Notes under the pieces: model-generated | Seen by the model: only the letters and a program-made list of their open reading frames with translations | Told to the model about the DNA's origin: nothing | The model's database searches: none | Position numbers and translations under genes: made by a program | Origin: FEN-1088 sp031407985 | GTDB lineage: Bacteria > Myxococcota_A > Polyangia > Fen-1088 | NCBI GenBank assembly: GCA_031407985.1 | Contig: JANOJB010000331.1 | Coordinates: 1-31,005, forward strand | Reading direction: 5' to 3' | Length of the DNA: 31,005 bases | In this document: in pieces, positions 1 through 7,476 of the stretch | How positions within the stretch are numbered: position 1 is the first letter of the stretch | How the letters are laid out: each line of letters begins with the position of its first letter

Positions 1-717
1 AAGCAACGGGTTCGGGCCCGCCTGCTGCAACAGCGGATCATCCGGCGTGGTGTGTTTTTCCGTCCCGCCGTCGTTCTGCCGGGGATCCTGTGCGCGGCCG
101 CCGCGTCCGCCGCGGTGGGCCGTCACTGGATCGCCGAGACGGCGCAAAGCCTGGTATCCGCACCCGCGCATCGTCCCGCCGCGAAGGCAACGTCATCGTT
201 CACGCGCCGGATGCGATCGGCCGGCGAAGCGCGTGCTCCTCTGATCTCCGCCCCGATCGCCGAAATTGCCGCGATCGACGAGCGCCCTTCCGCCAGAGGC
301 CCAGTCGCCGAGGCCCCGGTCGCCGAGGCCCCGGTGGTCGAAGCCAAGATCGTCAAAGCCAAGCTGTCCTCCGCCAGGCTACGCCCCGTGCTTGCTCCTC
401 AAACGCGGGAATCGCGAAAAACGATCGCGACCGCATCCGGCGGAATGCCCGCGGAGGACACCGGTCTGGTCTTCGATGCGATGCGCGCGCTGCGCCAGGA
501 GGGCCAACCCGCGCGGGCGGCCAGCCTGCTCGACGAATATCTGCGCCGCCACCCGGGAGGCGGGCTGGCGGAGGAAGCACTGGCTCTTTCGGTCGAGGCG
601 GCGGTCGCGCGACGGGATCCGCGCGCGCGTGAGTTATCCGCCGCGTACATGAATCGATATCCGACGGGACATTTTCGCGCGGTGATCGAAAACGCCAGCC
701 GCCGTTCGGCACCGTGA
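1..717 (+). CDS. Membrane-anchored protein with C-terminal TPR-like repeats, 5' end outside window
   Basis: The frame is open from the first base, so the gene probably starts upstream; a GTG at 52 is the first internal start possibility but lies at the edge of the hydrophobic segment. A basic stretch (codons 1-17) precedes one membrane helix (about 20 residues, coded near 52-115). An Ala/Pro/Val-rich linker follows, with a short repeat of A-E-A-P-V type, and a C-terminal region (about 455-700) of helix pairs resembling TPR or YfiO-like repeats (RALRQEGQPARAASLLDEYL, then a second helix pair). This architecture is common for partners of ECF sigma factors in myxobacteria (anti-sigma-like, TPR in the periplasm), but the sigma-binding part is not visible here. 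The stop overlaps the next gene's GTG by 4 bases, so the two are probably co-transcribed. Function is not assigned beyond this. Confidence 0.6.
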   Translation, partial: KQRVRARLLQQRIIRRGVFFRPAVVLPGILCAAAASAAVGRHWIAETAQSLVSAPAHRPAAKATSSFTRRMRSAGEARAPLISAPIAEIAAIDERPSARGPVAEAPVAEAPVVEAKIVKAKLSSARLRPVLAPQTRESRKTIATASGGMPAEDTGLVFDAMRALRQEGQPARAASLLDEYLRRHPGGGLAEEALALSVEAAVARRDPRARELSAAYMNRYPTGHFRAVIENASRRSAP

Positions 718-1502
718 CGCGAACCCTACCCATCGGAACCGACCGCGCGCGGCTTGCGGCTCTGGCGATCTTGCTTGGAACGGGATGTACTTCCGACCCA
801 GCCAATCTGGGCATGAGCCCCGACGTGTTGTGGTGGACCGATCACGAAACCGGCGACACGTCCGATTGGTTTCGGGATGCCCAAGGCTCCACGTGGACCT
901 CCGGTGGGGGACAACTGAGCGTAGCGACCGAACACGCGCGCAGCGGCCGGCACGCGCTGCGATCGGTGATCGTGTCGGGCGCGGGGGCGGTGGCGGAACG
1001 GGCGGGCCTGCTTCCGGTCAACGGGTACTACAGCGCCTGGTACTACGTCCCCGCCGTGGTGACCGCGACCCAGTACTGGTTGTGTTTCAAATTTCGCTCT
1101 CGACGTGTGGCCACCGATCCCACCACCGATGGGGAAGCATGGGACGTTGACTTCATCTCCGACGGCACCGTGGGAATGCGGTTCGTCCTTTTCGGCCACG
1201 CCTCCCAGACAAACGAGCCCGCCATCACGGAAACCCCCGTCCCCATCGCGCGCTGGTTTCAGATCGAGGCGTTCCTGCGCGCCACCAACGACAACACCGG
1301 GCAGCTGACGATCTGGGTGGACGGCACCAAGGTGTTTGACGTCCAGGCCCGACCCATCCTTCCCAGTCCCTACATTCAGTGGGAAGTCGGTGGCATCACC
1401 AGCGGCATCACGCCGCCCAACGCCACGTTGTTCGTGGACGACGCCGCAATCAGCACGCGGCGCCTGGGTCCCGACTATCCGATCTTCTGGCGCGGCGACT
1501 GA
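714..1502 (+). CDS. Secreted lipoprotein with jelly-roll (heparin lyase I/polysaccharide-lyase-like) fold
   Basis: The 262-residue protein starts at GTG 714, overlapping the previous stop. It has an N-terminal signal ending in a lipobox-like LLGTGC (Cys25), so it is probably an outer-membrane or periplasmic lipoprotein. The rest reads as one beta-sandwich domain: an opening DHETGDTSDW segment, SGRHALRSVIV, YYSAWYYVP, then W-F-Q-I-E-A-F and TIWVDGTKVFD strands and a final FVDDAAIS strand. That order is typical of the concanavalin-like/heparin lyase I family found in many myxobacterial lipoproteins. No catalytic residues can be assigned, so binding of a carbohydrate is as likely as cleavage. 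It is the last gene of a plus-strand group and is convergent with the toxin gene. Confidence 0.6.
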   Translation: MTRTLPIGTDRARLAALAILLGTGCTSDPANLGMSPDVLWWTDHETGDTSDWFRDAQGSTWTSGGGQLSVATEHARSGRHALRSVIVSGAGAVAERAGLLPVNGYYSAWYYVPAVVTATQYWLCFKFRSRRVATDPTTDGEAWDVDFISDGTVGMRFVLFGHASQTNEPAITETPVPIARWFQIEAFLRATNDNTGQLTIWVDGTKVFDVQARPILPSPYIQWEVGGITSGITPPNATLFVDDAAISTRRLGPDYPIFWRGD

Positions 1503-1551
1503 TGTGAGATTGCGGCGGGCGGAAGCGCCCTCCCACAAAAGGGCCTGGACG

Positions 1552-1581
1552 CGTGGGGGCCCGCCGACGGCGGCGCCCACG
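1552..1581. terminator. GC-rich hairpin between convergent genes
   Basis: An imperfect inverted repeat starts CGTGGG and ends CCCACG, with GCC/GCCG inner arms and one or two bulged bases. It lies between the stop of the lipoprotein gene (1502) and the stop of the convergent toxin gene (1595). There is no T-tract on either strand, so a terminator role is inferred from position and stem strength only. Confidence 0.35.
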
Positions 1582-1594
1582 ACGCCGGTCTTGA

Positions 1595-2059
1595 CTAACT
1601 CACGGGGTTCGGCCACGGCTCCTTGAAATCGAACGGCGCGTATTTGGCAATTCGGCGAAAGTCCTTGGTGTTGTGCGTGATCAAAACCATCCCGGACTCC
1701 CGGCACGAAAGCGCCAGAAGAATGTCGTTACCGAAGGCCTTTGTTACCCGGGAAAGTTCCACACCCTCCCGCCAGGACATCTCCGCCAACAGGTCGCCGG
1801 ATCGCTCCCATGCGTGAGCGGACGGCACGATGACTCGACCACGGCGGATGAAAGGACCCAGGATGCTCCGCTCCAACTCCCGGCGAACCTCCCGGGACGG
1901 CGCTCCGGCCCGTAACTCCTGCGCCACCACAGCGCTTAGGTATTCAAAAGGGGCAAAAAGCGCATGAAATCTCTGCAGGTCCGATTCGGCTTGCCGGTCT
2001 CTGAAGGCCTGAATAAACAGGTTCGAATCGAGCACATACTTCCGTTCTGGCGGGCTCAC
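1595..2059 (-). CDS. vapC: PIN-domain toxin, VapC-type
   Basis: This 154-residue protein matches the length of PIN-domain ribonucleases. The expected acidic residues are visible: Asp11 in VLDSNLFI, Glu48 in VVAQELRAG, Asp112 in FGNDILLALS and Asp133 in HNTKDF. These coordinate Mg/Mn for RNA cleavage in the family. The start is a GTG that shares its G with the TAG stop of the upstream antitoxin gene (TAGTG), the coupled arrangement usual for vapBC. The RNA target cannot be told from sequence. The gene is convergent with the lipoprotein gene. Confidence 0.85.
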   Translation of the reverse strand: MSPPERKYVLDSNLFIQAFRDRQAESDLQRFHALFAPFEYLSAVVAQELRAGAPSREVRRELERSILGPFIRRGRVIVPSAHAWERSGDLLAEMSWREGVELSRVTKAFGNDILLALSCRESGMVLITHNTKDFRRIAKYAPFDFKEPWPNPVS

Positions 2060-2301
2060 TAGCCTTTGCGCTCCCCGGAATCGATGCGGACGCCACGCAT
2101 GGCGCGGGTACCGTCAAGAAGTTCTCGACGGAACACGATCATGTCGAGGGCGGTTTCGATCGTCTCGGTGGCGGTGGCCGCCCCCAGGATTTTCTGAGCC
2201 CTTGCCAGCTTGGAGGGGGCAAGGCGGTATGTTCTGGGGACTTTCGCGTCGAAGGCCGAAAGGTTCCCACGCCGTGATTTGATACGAGCCGCTGCGGTCA
2301 T
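2059..2301 (-). CDS. vapB: Antitoxin of the VapBC pair
   Basis: An 80-residue basic protein directly upstream of the PIN toxin. Residues 23-60 (PRTYRLAPSKLARAQKILG, then TATETIETALDMIVFRREL) read as a beta-strand followed by two helices, as in ribbon-helix-helix antitoxins, where the N-terminal part binds the operator. The C-terminal tail would wrap the toxin. Start is ATG at 2301. Immediately upstream are two TATGT(GT)ACATA-type palindromes that could be the autoregulatory operator. The exact antitoxin family is not certain; the assignment rests on size, charge and position. Confidence 0.75.
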   Translation of the reverse strand: MTAAARIKSRRGNLSAFDAKVPRTYRLAPSKLARAQKILGAATATETIETALDMIVFRRELLDGTRAMRGVRIDSGERKG

Positions 2302-2320
2302 GTCTGGACCCTCCGTGATG

Positions 2321-2347
2321 TATGTACATATCCATTATGTGTACATA
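2321..2347. promoter_or_regulatory. Tandem palindromic operator candidate for vapBC
   Basis: A perfect 10-base palindrome TATGTACATA (2321-2330) is followed by a near-palindrome TATGTGTACATA (2336-2347). The shared core TGTACATA recurs 17 bases apart. The AT-rich block stands out in GC-rich DNA and sits 20-46 bases upstream of the antitoxin ATG, where an RHH antitoxin operator and promoter would be expected. Confidence 0.5.
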
Positions 2348-2396
2348 GGCTTCGATTCGCAAACCGACGACGCCTTCGGGACGGTCAAGAAAGCCG

Positions 2397-3056
2397 TCAA
2401 GGGGCGAACGTCTGCGGCCGCCGCGCGCGAGAGACAACCACGCAGACAATCACGATCACCAGCCCCGCACCTACGTGGTGGAACAACGCATGAGACCAGC
2501 CACGGCCACAGCTCAGCTCGCCCGCGATGGCTCCAGTGACGGCGGCGGCTGTTCCCGCCAGCACGGATCGGCCCAGCGTCCAGGCGAACCGTCGCAACGA
2601 AAACAGTACCAGCCCCAGCGGAATCAAATCCACGGCCAGGTGACTGGTCGAACAGGCGTACGCGGGAGTGTGAGGCGATGCCCCCTCCCCGCGTCCCAGC
2701 ATCACCGCGACGACAGCCGCCAGCGCAAGCACGCCCAGACTCCAGCGCAGCAAGGCCTTGCCCGGCGCGATGGCGGCGAAGACGCCCAGCGCCTGCAACG
2801 CGACCAGCAATCCCAATGGCACGGCACGTTCACGAAGGCGTTCGACCTCGACGATCGACAGCCATGCACCCAAACCCAGCACCAAGGCGGTGGTGCCAAG
2901 GACGACAACCAGCGTGCCGACGACATCGCTCCGCCACGATACCGACCGCGGTTGACGTCGCAACTCTTCAAGAGCGGCGTCCCGCGCCCGTACCAGCGCC
3001 GGGGACATCGGCACAGCGCGCGACGCGCCAGTCTCGGTCGGCTTGTCCGAACTCAT
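2397..3056 (-). CDS. Membrane anti-sigma factor, NrsF/DUF1109-like (CarR-like role)
   Basis: A 219-residue polytopic protein with about six membrane helices (near 46-68, 78-96, 103-120, 142-155, 162-180, 196-208) and a 45-residue cytoplasmic N-terminus. Residues Cys135-x3-His139 and Cys183 with His189 and His193/194 (GELSCGRGWSHALFHH) match the cysteine/histidine pattern of DUF1109/NrsF anti-sigma factors. Its ATG overlaps the sigma-factor stop by 4 bases, the usual coupling of an ECF sigma factor and its inhibitor. By family knowledge it would hold the sigma factor at the inner membrane until a signal (oxidative stress or, in Myxococcus CarR, light-generated singlet oxygen) inactivates it. 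The analogy to CarR comes from the carotenoid neighbours and is inference. Confidence 0.7.
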   Translation of the reverse strand: MSSDKPTETGASRAVPMSPALVRARDAALEELRRQPRSVSWRSDVVGTLVVVLGTTALVLGLGAWLSIVEVERLRERAVPLGLLVALQALGVFAAIAPGKALLRWSLGVLALAAVVAVMLGRGEGASPHTPAYACSTSHLAVDLIPLGLVLFSLRRFAWTLGRSVLAGTAAAVTGAIAGELSCGRGWSHALFHHVGAGLVIVIVCVVVSRARRPQTFAP

Positions 3057-3613
3057 TGGTTCTCCAGTGGCGCCAGCAGCAGCTTCAACTTCTGGTACCC
3101 GCGGTGGGCGCGCACCTTCGCGGCGCCAACGGTCGTCCCCATGGCCGCCGCCACCTCGGGAAACGACAGATCGTGCATCTTGTGAAGCAAGACCGCCTCG
3201 CGCTGGTCGGCCGGCAACTGCCGCAACGCGACCTCGATCGCCTGGCTCATCCCGGGGTCTGACTGCACAGGCGCTTCGCCCCCCAGATCATCGATACCCG
3301 GGCCCAGCGGTTCCTCGCGGCGAACGACACGTCGCCTGAGCGCATCCCGTCCCGCGTTGGCTGCTATCGAGAACAGCCATGCTCTGACCCCTGCGGTTGG
3401 TAGGTACCGCCCCCGCGCCTTCACGAACGACATGAAAGTCGTCTGCAGGAGGTCCTCGGCCAGGGTTTTGTCGCGCACGAAACGTCCCAAGAAAACCTCC
3501 AATTGTGGAGCATAGCGGTCATACAGCACGCCGAATGCCGCCTCGTCGCCCTCGCAAAACCGCGCCATCAGCGCGTCGTCTGAATCCGAATCATTCACTG
3601 CTTCCTGGTTCAT
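3053..3613 (-). CDS. ECF-family RNA polymerase sigma factor
   Basis: Starting at ATG 3613 gives 186 residues, the usual ECF length; the open frame continues further upstream but that part is low-complexity and overlaps crtY. Region 2 spans about 14-83 (ALMARFCEGDEAAFGVLYDR, AEDLLQTTFMSFVKAR, RAWLFSIAANAGRDALRRR) and region 4 about 123-180 (LPADQREAVLLHKMHDLSF, PEVAAAMGTTVGAAKVRAHR, a helix-turn-helix). It is followed at once by a membrane anti-sigma gene and is divergent from crtY, so pigment genes are the obvious target. The 104-base divergent region carries the same AACGGTAACA word facing each gene, suggesting autoregulation plus control of the carotenoid operon. Confidence 0.88.
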   Translation of the reverse strand: MNQEAVNDSDSDDALMARFCEGDEAAFGVLYDRYAPQLEVFLGRFVRDKTLAEDLLQTTFMSFVKARGRYLPTAGVRAWLFSIAANAGRDALRRRVVRREEPLGPGIDDLGGEAPVQSDPGMSQAIEVALRQLPADQREAVLLHKMHDLSFPEVAAAMGTTVGAAKVRAHRGYQKLKLLLAPLENQ

Positions 3614-3629
3614 ACGCGCCGCACCCGCG

Positions 3630-3691
3630 AACGGTAACAGGGGCGCCGCAATTGCCCAGAAACAAAAAAACGAATCGGGCTTGTTACCGTT
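3630..3691. promoter_or_regulatory. Divergent control region with inverted AACGGTAACA motifs
   Basis: AACGGTAACA at 3630-3639 on the plus strand recurs as its exact reverse complement at 3682-3691. The plus copy reads toward crtY (start 78 bases on), the minus copy toward the sigma gene (start 68 bases on). GGTAAC resembles the AAC-containing -35 elements of ECF promoters. No convincing -10 is visible. It could instead be a split operator dyad. An A7 run at 3664-3670 lies between the arms. Confidence 0.5.
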
Positions 3692-3717
3692 TGCCCATTG
3701 GCTGCGTTTTGTCGAAC

Positions 3718-4890
3718 GTGGACAGCGGCCTCGAGAACCCATCGGATCACCTTGTCGTCGGGGGCGGTCTCGCGGGCGGACTGATCGCCTTGGCGCTGGC
3801 TGACGTGGGCCGTGGGCGGGGTGTCGTTCTGGTCGATCAGGACCGTGCTCTCGGAGGCAACCACACCTGGTCGTTCCACGACAGCGATCTGGATGCTTCG
3901 CAGCACCAGCTTGTGGCAGCTCTGGTGACACAAAGATGGCCCCGCCAACTTGTTCGTTTCCCAGGCCGGGAACGCACGATCGACACGGGTTACGCCACGA
4001 TCAGCAGCGCAAACTTCGCGCGCGTGGTCACTGATCGTCTACAAGCAGCGGGCGCGCGGCTGTTGCTTGGTCGGAAGGTGTCCAGCGTTGAAGAGTCTCG
4101 GGTTCAGCTAGATGACGGCACCGTGATTCATTCCGACAGAGTGATCGACGCGCGTGGCCCCCAACCGGGACCGACTGGAAGCCAGACCGGCTACCAGAAG
4201 TTCCTGGGACTTGAGCTTGAGCTGGCCACGGATGGTCCCTGGACGGTGCCGATCGTCATGGACGCAACGGTGCCGCAGATCGACGGTTACAGGTTCATCT
4301 ACGTCCTCCCCTTCTCGCCGCGGCGTGTACTGGTCGAGGACACGATGTACAGCGGGAATCCCGCTTTGGATTTGGCTGACGTCGAACGCCGTGTGCTCGC
4401 ATACGTCGAACGGTGCGGCGCGACCGTCAGCCGCGTTCTTCGAAGTGAATCGGGCGTGCTCCCTCTGCCAATTCGGAAATCGCCGTCCCAGGCACGGGAC
4501 CAGCGGCATTTTCCCCTGGCGGTCGGATACCGGGCCGGATTCTTCCACCCGGTAACTGGCTATTCGTTGCCCATCGCGGCCCGGGTCGCATTGGCCATTG
4601 CGAAGGCCGACACACCCGGCGAGACAGTGACGGCCGTACGCGCGATCTCGGAAAGCTTGCGCGGGCAGCGGCGATTCGAACGCCTGCTGAATCGGCTGAT
4701 GTTCAACGCCATGGCGCCGGATGCGCGTTGGACGGCGCTGGACCGGTTTTATCGACTGCCGGACGCCACGATCAATCGGTTTTACGGCTCACGAAACACG
4801 CGATGGGATCGCATGCGCGTGCTGCTTGGACGACCGCCAAGGGGCATCTGCTGGCGGGGACTGTTTTCGAAACATCGGGAGAAATCATGA
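3718..4890 (+). CDS. crtY: Lycopene beta-cyclase (CrtY type)
   Basis: The enzyme cyclises both ends of lycopene to give beta-carotene, using a reduced flavin in a non-redox role at the membrane. From GTG 3718 the protein is 390 residues, matching classic CrtY; TTG codons at 3691 or 3709 are alternatives. Visible family features are the nucleotide-binding VVGGGLAGGLIALAL near residues 13-27, the CrtY signature GGNHTWSFH, MDATVPQIDGYRFIY with VLVEDTMYS, and VTGYSLPIAARVA near the C-terminal third. The frame extends back to 3505 but that region overlaps the sigma gene and lacks homology-like character. The gene heads the carotenoid operon and ends with an ATGA overlap into crtE. Confidence 0.92.
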   Translation: MDSGLENPSDHLVVGGGLAGGLIALALADVGRGRGVVLVDQDRALGGNHTWSFHDSDLDASQHQLVAALVTQRWPRQLVRFPGRERTIDTGYATISSANFARVVTDRLQAAGARLLLGRKVSSVEESRVQLDDGTVIHSDRVIDARGPQPGPTGSQTGYQKFLGLELELATDGPWTVPIVMDATVPQIDGYRFIYVLPFSPRRVLVEDTMYSGNPALDLADVERRVLAYVERCGATVSRVLRSESGVLPLPIRKSPSQARDQRHFPLAVGYRAGFFHPVTGYSLPIAARVALAIAKADTPGETVTAVRAISESLRGQRRFERLLNRLMFNAMAPDARWTALDRFYRLPDATINRFYGSRNTRWDRMRVLLGRPPRGICWRGLFSKHREKS

Positions 4891-5972
4891 ACGCAAAAGC
4901 ACGTTCTCGATCATCGTACGAGGTCGGTCTGGAGCAGTTCGTGGACGACGCGCTGTCGCCGGATCGTTTGCGGTCAGTTGCGCACCCCGCGGATTGGCCC
5001 GAGCCAACCGAATCCGCCGGCCTGCCCCGCCCGTTCTGGGACCGTGCCCTTGGCGACATCGCGCGCGACATGTTGGGGCGCCCCAGTAGACAATTTCGGG
5101 CGCGTCTGTGCGGACTGACCTGGCGCCTCGCCGACGGGGCTGGGGACATGCCTTCCCTGCTACCGGCGATCGTGGAGGTGGTTCACGCCGGCAGCTTGAT
5201 CGTCGACGATATCGAAGACGGCTCCCTGGAACGACGCGGACTGCCGGCCGCCCATCTGACGCATGGGATGCCGACGGCGTTGAACGCCGGCAACTGGATG
5301 TACTTCTGGTCCCTGCGGATGGTGGATGAACTGGGATCGATTTCGCCCGCCGCGAGCGAGCAAATTCGCCGCGAGCTCTGCGACACGATGTACAACTGCC
5401 ACCTGGGGCAGGCGCTGGATCTGTCCGTTGCCATAGGCCGCATGCCGCGGCGCTGGGTGTATCGCGCGGTGGCGACCAGCACGATGTTGAAGACGGGAGC
5501 GCTGATGGGCTTCGCCGCGCGGATGGGAGCCATCGCCGCCGACGCGTCTCCCGATCGCATCGAGGCCCTGGCACGTTTCGGACGGCGTCTTGGACTGGGA
5601 TTGCAGATGCTGGATGACTTCGGGAACCTGACGGCACCTTCGGCGGAAGACCCTGACTCGAAGGCGCTGGAGGATCTGCGTGGAGGCCGGCCGACGTGGC
5701 CGTGGGCGCTGGCGTCGCGCGATCTGGACGAGGCCGCGTTCCAGAAGTTGCAGTCCGACGTACAGACCCTGGTCGACGGTGGCGATCCCGACGGCACGCA
5801 CGCGCGCGCCCTGGCGGCCAGGCTTCGTATAGCAGTGGGGCTGAAGGGCCGACGGCAGGCCGCGTCTTACCTGCGATCGGCGCTGGCGGACCTGAGCACC
5901 AGCGTGGGGGACCGGGCTGAGTTGGCGCTGCTGGCGGCCGAAATCGAACGACTGGAGGCATCGTATGGATAG
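4887..5972 (+). CDS. crtE: Polyprenyl (geranylgeranyl) diphosphate synthase
   Basis: It condenses isopentenyl diphosphate with allylic diphosphates to make the C20 precursor of phytoene. The ATG at 4887 overlaps the crtY stop and has GGGAG seven bases upstream; the product is 361 residues. The first aspartate-rich motif is DDIED (107-111) followed by SLERRG, and the second is DDFGN (243-247) after GLGLQML. The last acidic residue of the second motif is therefore Asn instead of Asp. A Lys259/DLRGGRPTWPW segment fits the family. Chain length (C20) is inferred from the pathway. It overlaps crtI by 8 bases. Confidence 0.88.
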   Translation: MNAKARSRSSYEVGLEQFVDDALSPDRLRSVAHPADWPEPTESAGLPRPFWDRALGDIARDMLGRPSRQFRARLCGLTWRLADGAGDMPSLLPAIVEVVHAGSLIVDDIEDGSLERRGLPAAHLTHGMPTALNAGNWMYFWSLRMVDELGSISPAASEQIRRELCDTMYNCHLGQALDLSVAIGRMPRRWVYRAVATSTMLKTGALMGFAARMGAIAADASPDRIEALARFGRRLGLGLQMLDDFGNLTAPSAEDPDSKALEDLRGGRPTWPWALASRDLDEAAFQKLQSDVQTLVDGGDPDGTHARALAARLRIAVGLKGRRQAASYLRSALADLSTSVGDRAELALLAAEIERLEASYG

Positions 5973-7476
5973 GGCGAGGGTGGCGATCATCGGTAGTGGG
6001 TTCGGGGGACTGGCCGCGGCCATTCGCCTGCAGGCAGGCGGGGCGAACACCGTGATCTACGAAGCCCGCGACCGCGCGGGGGGACGTGCGTACGTCTACG
6101 AGGATCAGGGTTTCACGTTCGATGCCGGACCAACGGTCATCACGGCGCCCCATTGCATGGAGGAGCTGTTCGAACTGGCCGGTGAGCGCATGGCCGACCA
6201 CGTGATCCTGGATCCGGTGACCCCGTACTACCGGCTGCGGTGGTCGGACGGCAGCAAGTTCGACTACGGCGGCACGCCCGAGTCGGTTCGGGCGCAGGTG
6301 GCGGCGCTGTTTCCCGCCGACGCCGCGGGATTCGAACGGTTCATGGACTACAGCCGGCGCGTCTTCGAGGCGGGCTACGAAGGTTTGGTCGACGCGGCCT
6401 TCCTGCGTTTCGTCGACATGGTGCGCGTGGCGCCGCAGTTGGCCCGCCTCCGCGCCGATCGCTCGGTGTATGGCGCCGTCAGCCACTACGTGAAGGACGA
6501 ACGGTTGCGCCAGGCGCTGTCGTTTCATGCGCTTTTGATCGGGGGCAATCCGTTCGAGACCAGCGCGATCTACACGTTGATTCCGTTTCTTGAACGGAAG
6601 TGGGGCGTGTTCTTTCCGCGCGGCGGTACCGGGGCCCTGGTTCGTGGGCTGGTCGACCTTTACACGCGCCTCGGCGGTGAGATTCGTTTGTCGACGCCCG
6701 TCCGCCACATCCGCGTCGATCAAGAGCGGGGCAATGCCCGGCACATCGTCACCTCCGATCACGGCGAGGAGGTCTTCAGCGCCGTCGTGTCCAACGCGGA
6801 TCTTCACCACACCTACGCCACGCTGTACCAGGGCACCCCGACGGCGGACAACCAACGCGCGCGCCTGGAACGCATGCACTGGTCGATGTCTCTGTTCCTC
6901 ATCTACTTTGGAACCCGGCGCAAGTACCCGGGACAGGCCCACCACACGGTGCTGTTCGGCCCCCGCTACCAGGAAATGCTGCGCGAGATTTTCCACGGTC
7001 CCGAATTGCCTCCCGACTTCAGCCTGTACCTGCACCAACCGACGGTCACCGATCCCAGCCTGGCGCCTCCCGGCGGCGAATCGTTCTACGTGTTGGCTCC
7101 GGTCCCGCATTTGGGAACGGCGAACGTGGACTGGGACCAGCAGGCCGAACCCTACGCCGACCGTATCCTGGCCAGCCTGGAGAACGTCCTGCCTGGGTTG
7201 CGCCAGGAAATCGTGGTCAAGCGCATCTTCACCCCCCGCGACTTCCAACAACAACTGAACGCGTTCCAGGGATCGGCGTTTTCGATCGCGCCCCGTCTGG
7301 GACAAAGCGCGTACTTTCGGCCCCACAACCGCGATCCGCAGATTCCGGGTTTGTATATCGTCGGTGCGGGAACTCACCCGGGAGCGGGCGTTCCCGGCGT
7401 GATCAACTCGGCGAAGGCCACCACGAGGCTGGTCTTGAATGATCTTGGTCTGGCGCGGGAGGAGCTGGCGTCATGA
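5965..7476 (+). CDS. crtI: Phytoene desaturase (CrtI type)
   Basis: A 503-residue FAD-dependent desaturase that converts phytoene stepwise to lycopene. The FAD-binding Rossmann motif GSGFGGLAAAIRLQ begins at residue 10, followed by YEARDRAGGRAYVYE and FDAGPTVI. The middle region has the PRGGTGALVRGL segment, and the C-terminus carries the diagnostic GAGTHPGAGVPGVINSAK. These make it a bacterial CrtI and not a plant-type CrtP/CrtQ desaturase. It is joined by short overlaps to crtE and crtB. With crtY in the same operon, the expected product is fully desaturated lycopene; the number of desaturation steps cannot be read directly. Confidence 0.95.
   Translation: MDRARVAIIGSGFGGLAAAIRLQAGGANTVIYEARDRAGGRAYVYEDQGFTFDAGPTVITAPHCMEELFELAGERMADHVILDPVTPYYRLRWSDGSKFDYGGTPESVRAQVAALFPADAAGFERFMDYSRRVFEAGYEGLVDAAFLRFVDMVRVAPQLARLRADRSVYGAVSHYVKDERLRQALSFHALLIGGNPFETSAIYTLIPFLERKWGVFFPRGGTGALVRGLVDLYTRLGGEIRLSTPVRHIRVDQERGNARHIVTSDHGEEVFSAVVSNADLHHTYATLYQGTPTADNQRARLERMHWSMSLFLIYFGTRRKYPGQAHHTVLFGPRYQEMLREIFHGPELPPDFSLYLHQPTVTDPSLAPPGGESFYVLAPVPHLGTANVDWDQQAEPYADRILASLENVLPGLRQEIVVKRIFTPRDFQQQLNAFQGSAFSIAPRLGQSAYFRPHNRDPQIPGLYIVGAGTHPGAGVPGVINSAKATTRLVLNDLGLAREELAS

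Noticed and set aside
3614..3931. N-terminal extension of the sigma factor
   Set aside because: It would run through the divergent promoter region and crtY start; region 2 of the sigma factor begins soon after ATG 3613.
4885..7377. 830-codon open frame on the minus strand
   Set aside because: It lies antisense to crtE and crtI, whose motifs are unmistakable; long antisense frames are common in GC-rich coding DNA and the product is Arg/Pro-rich with no family features.
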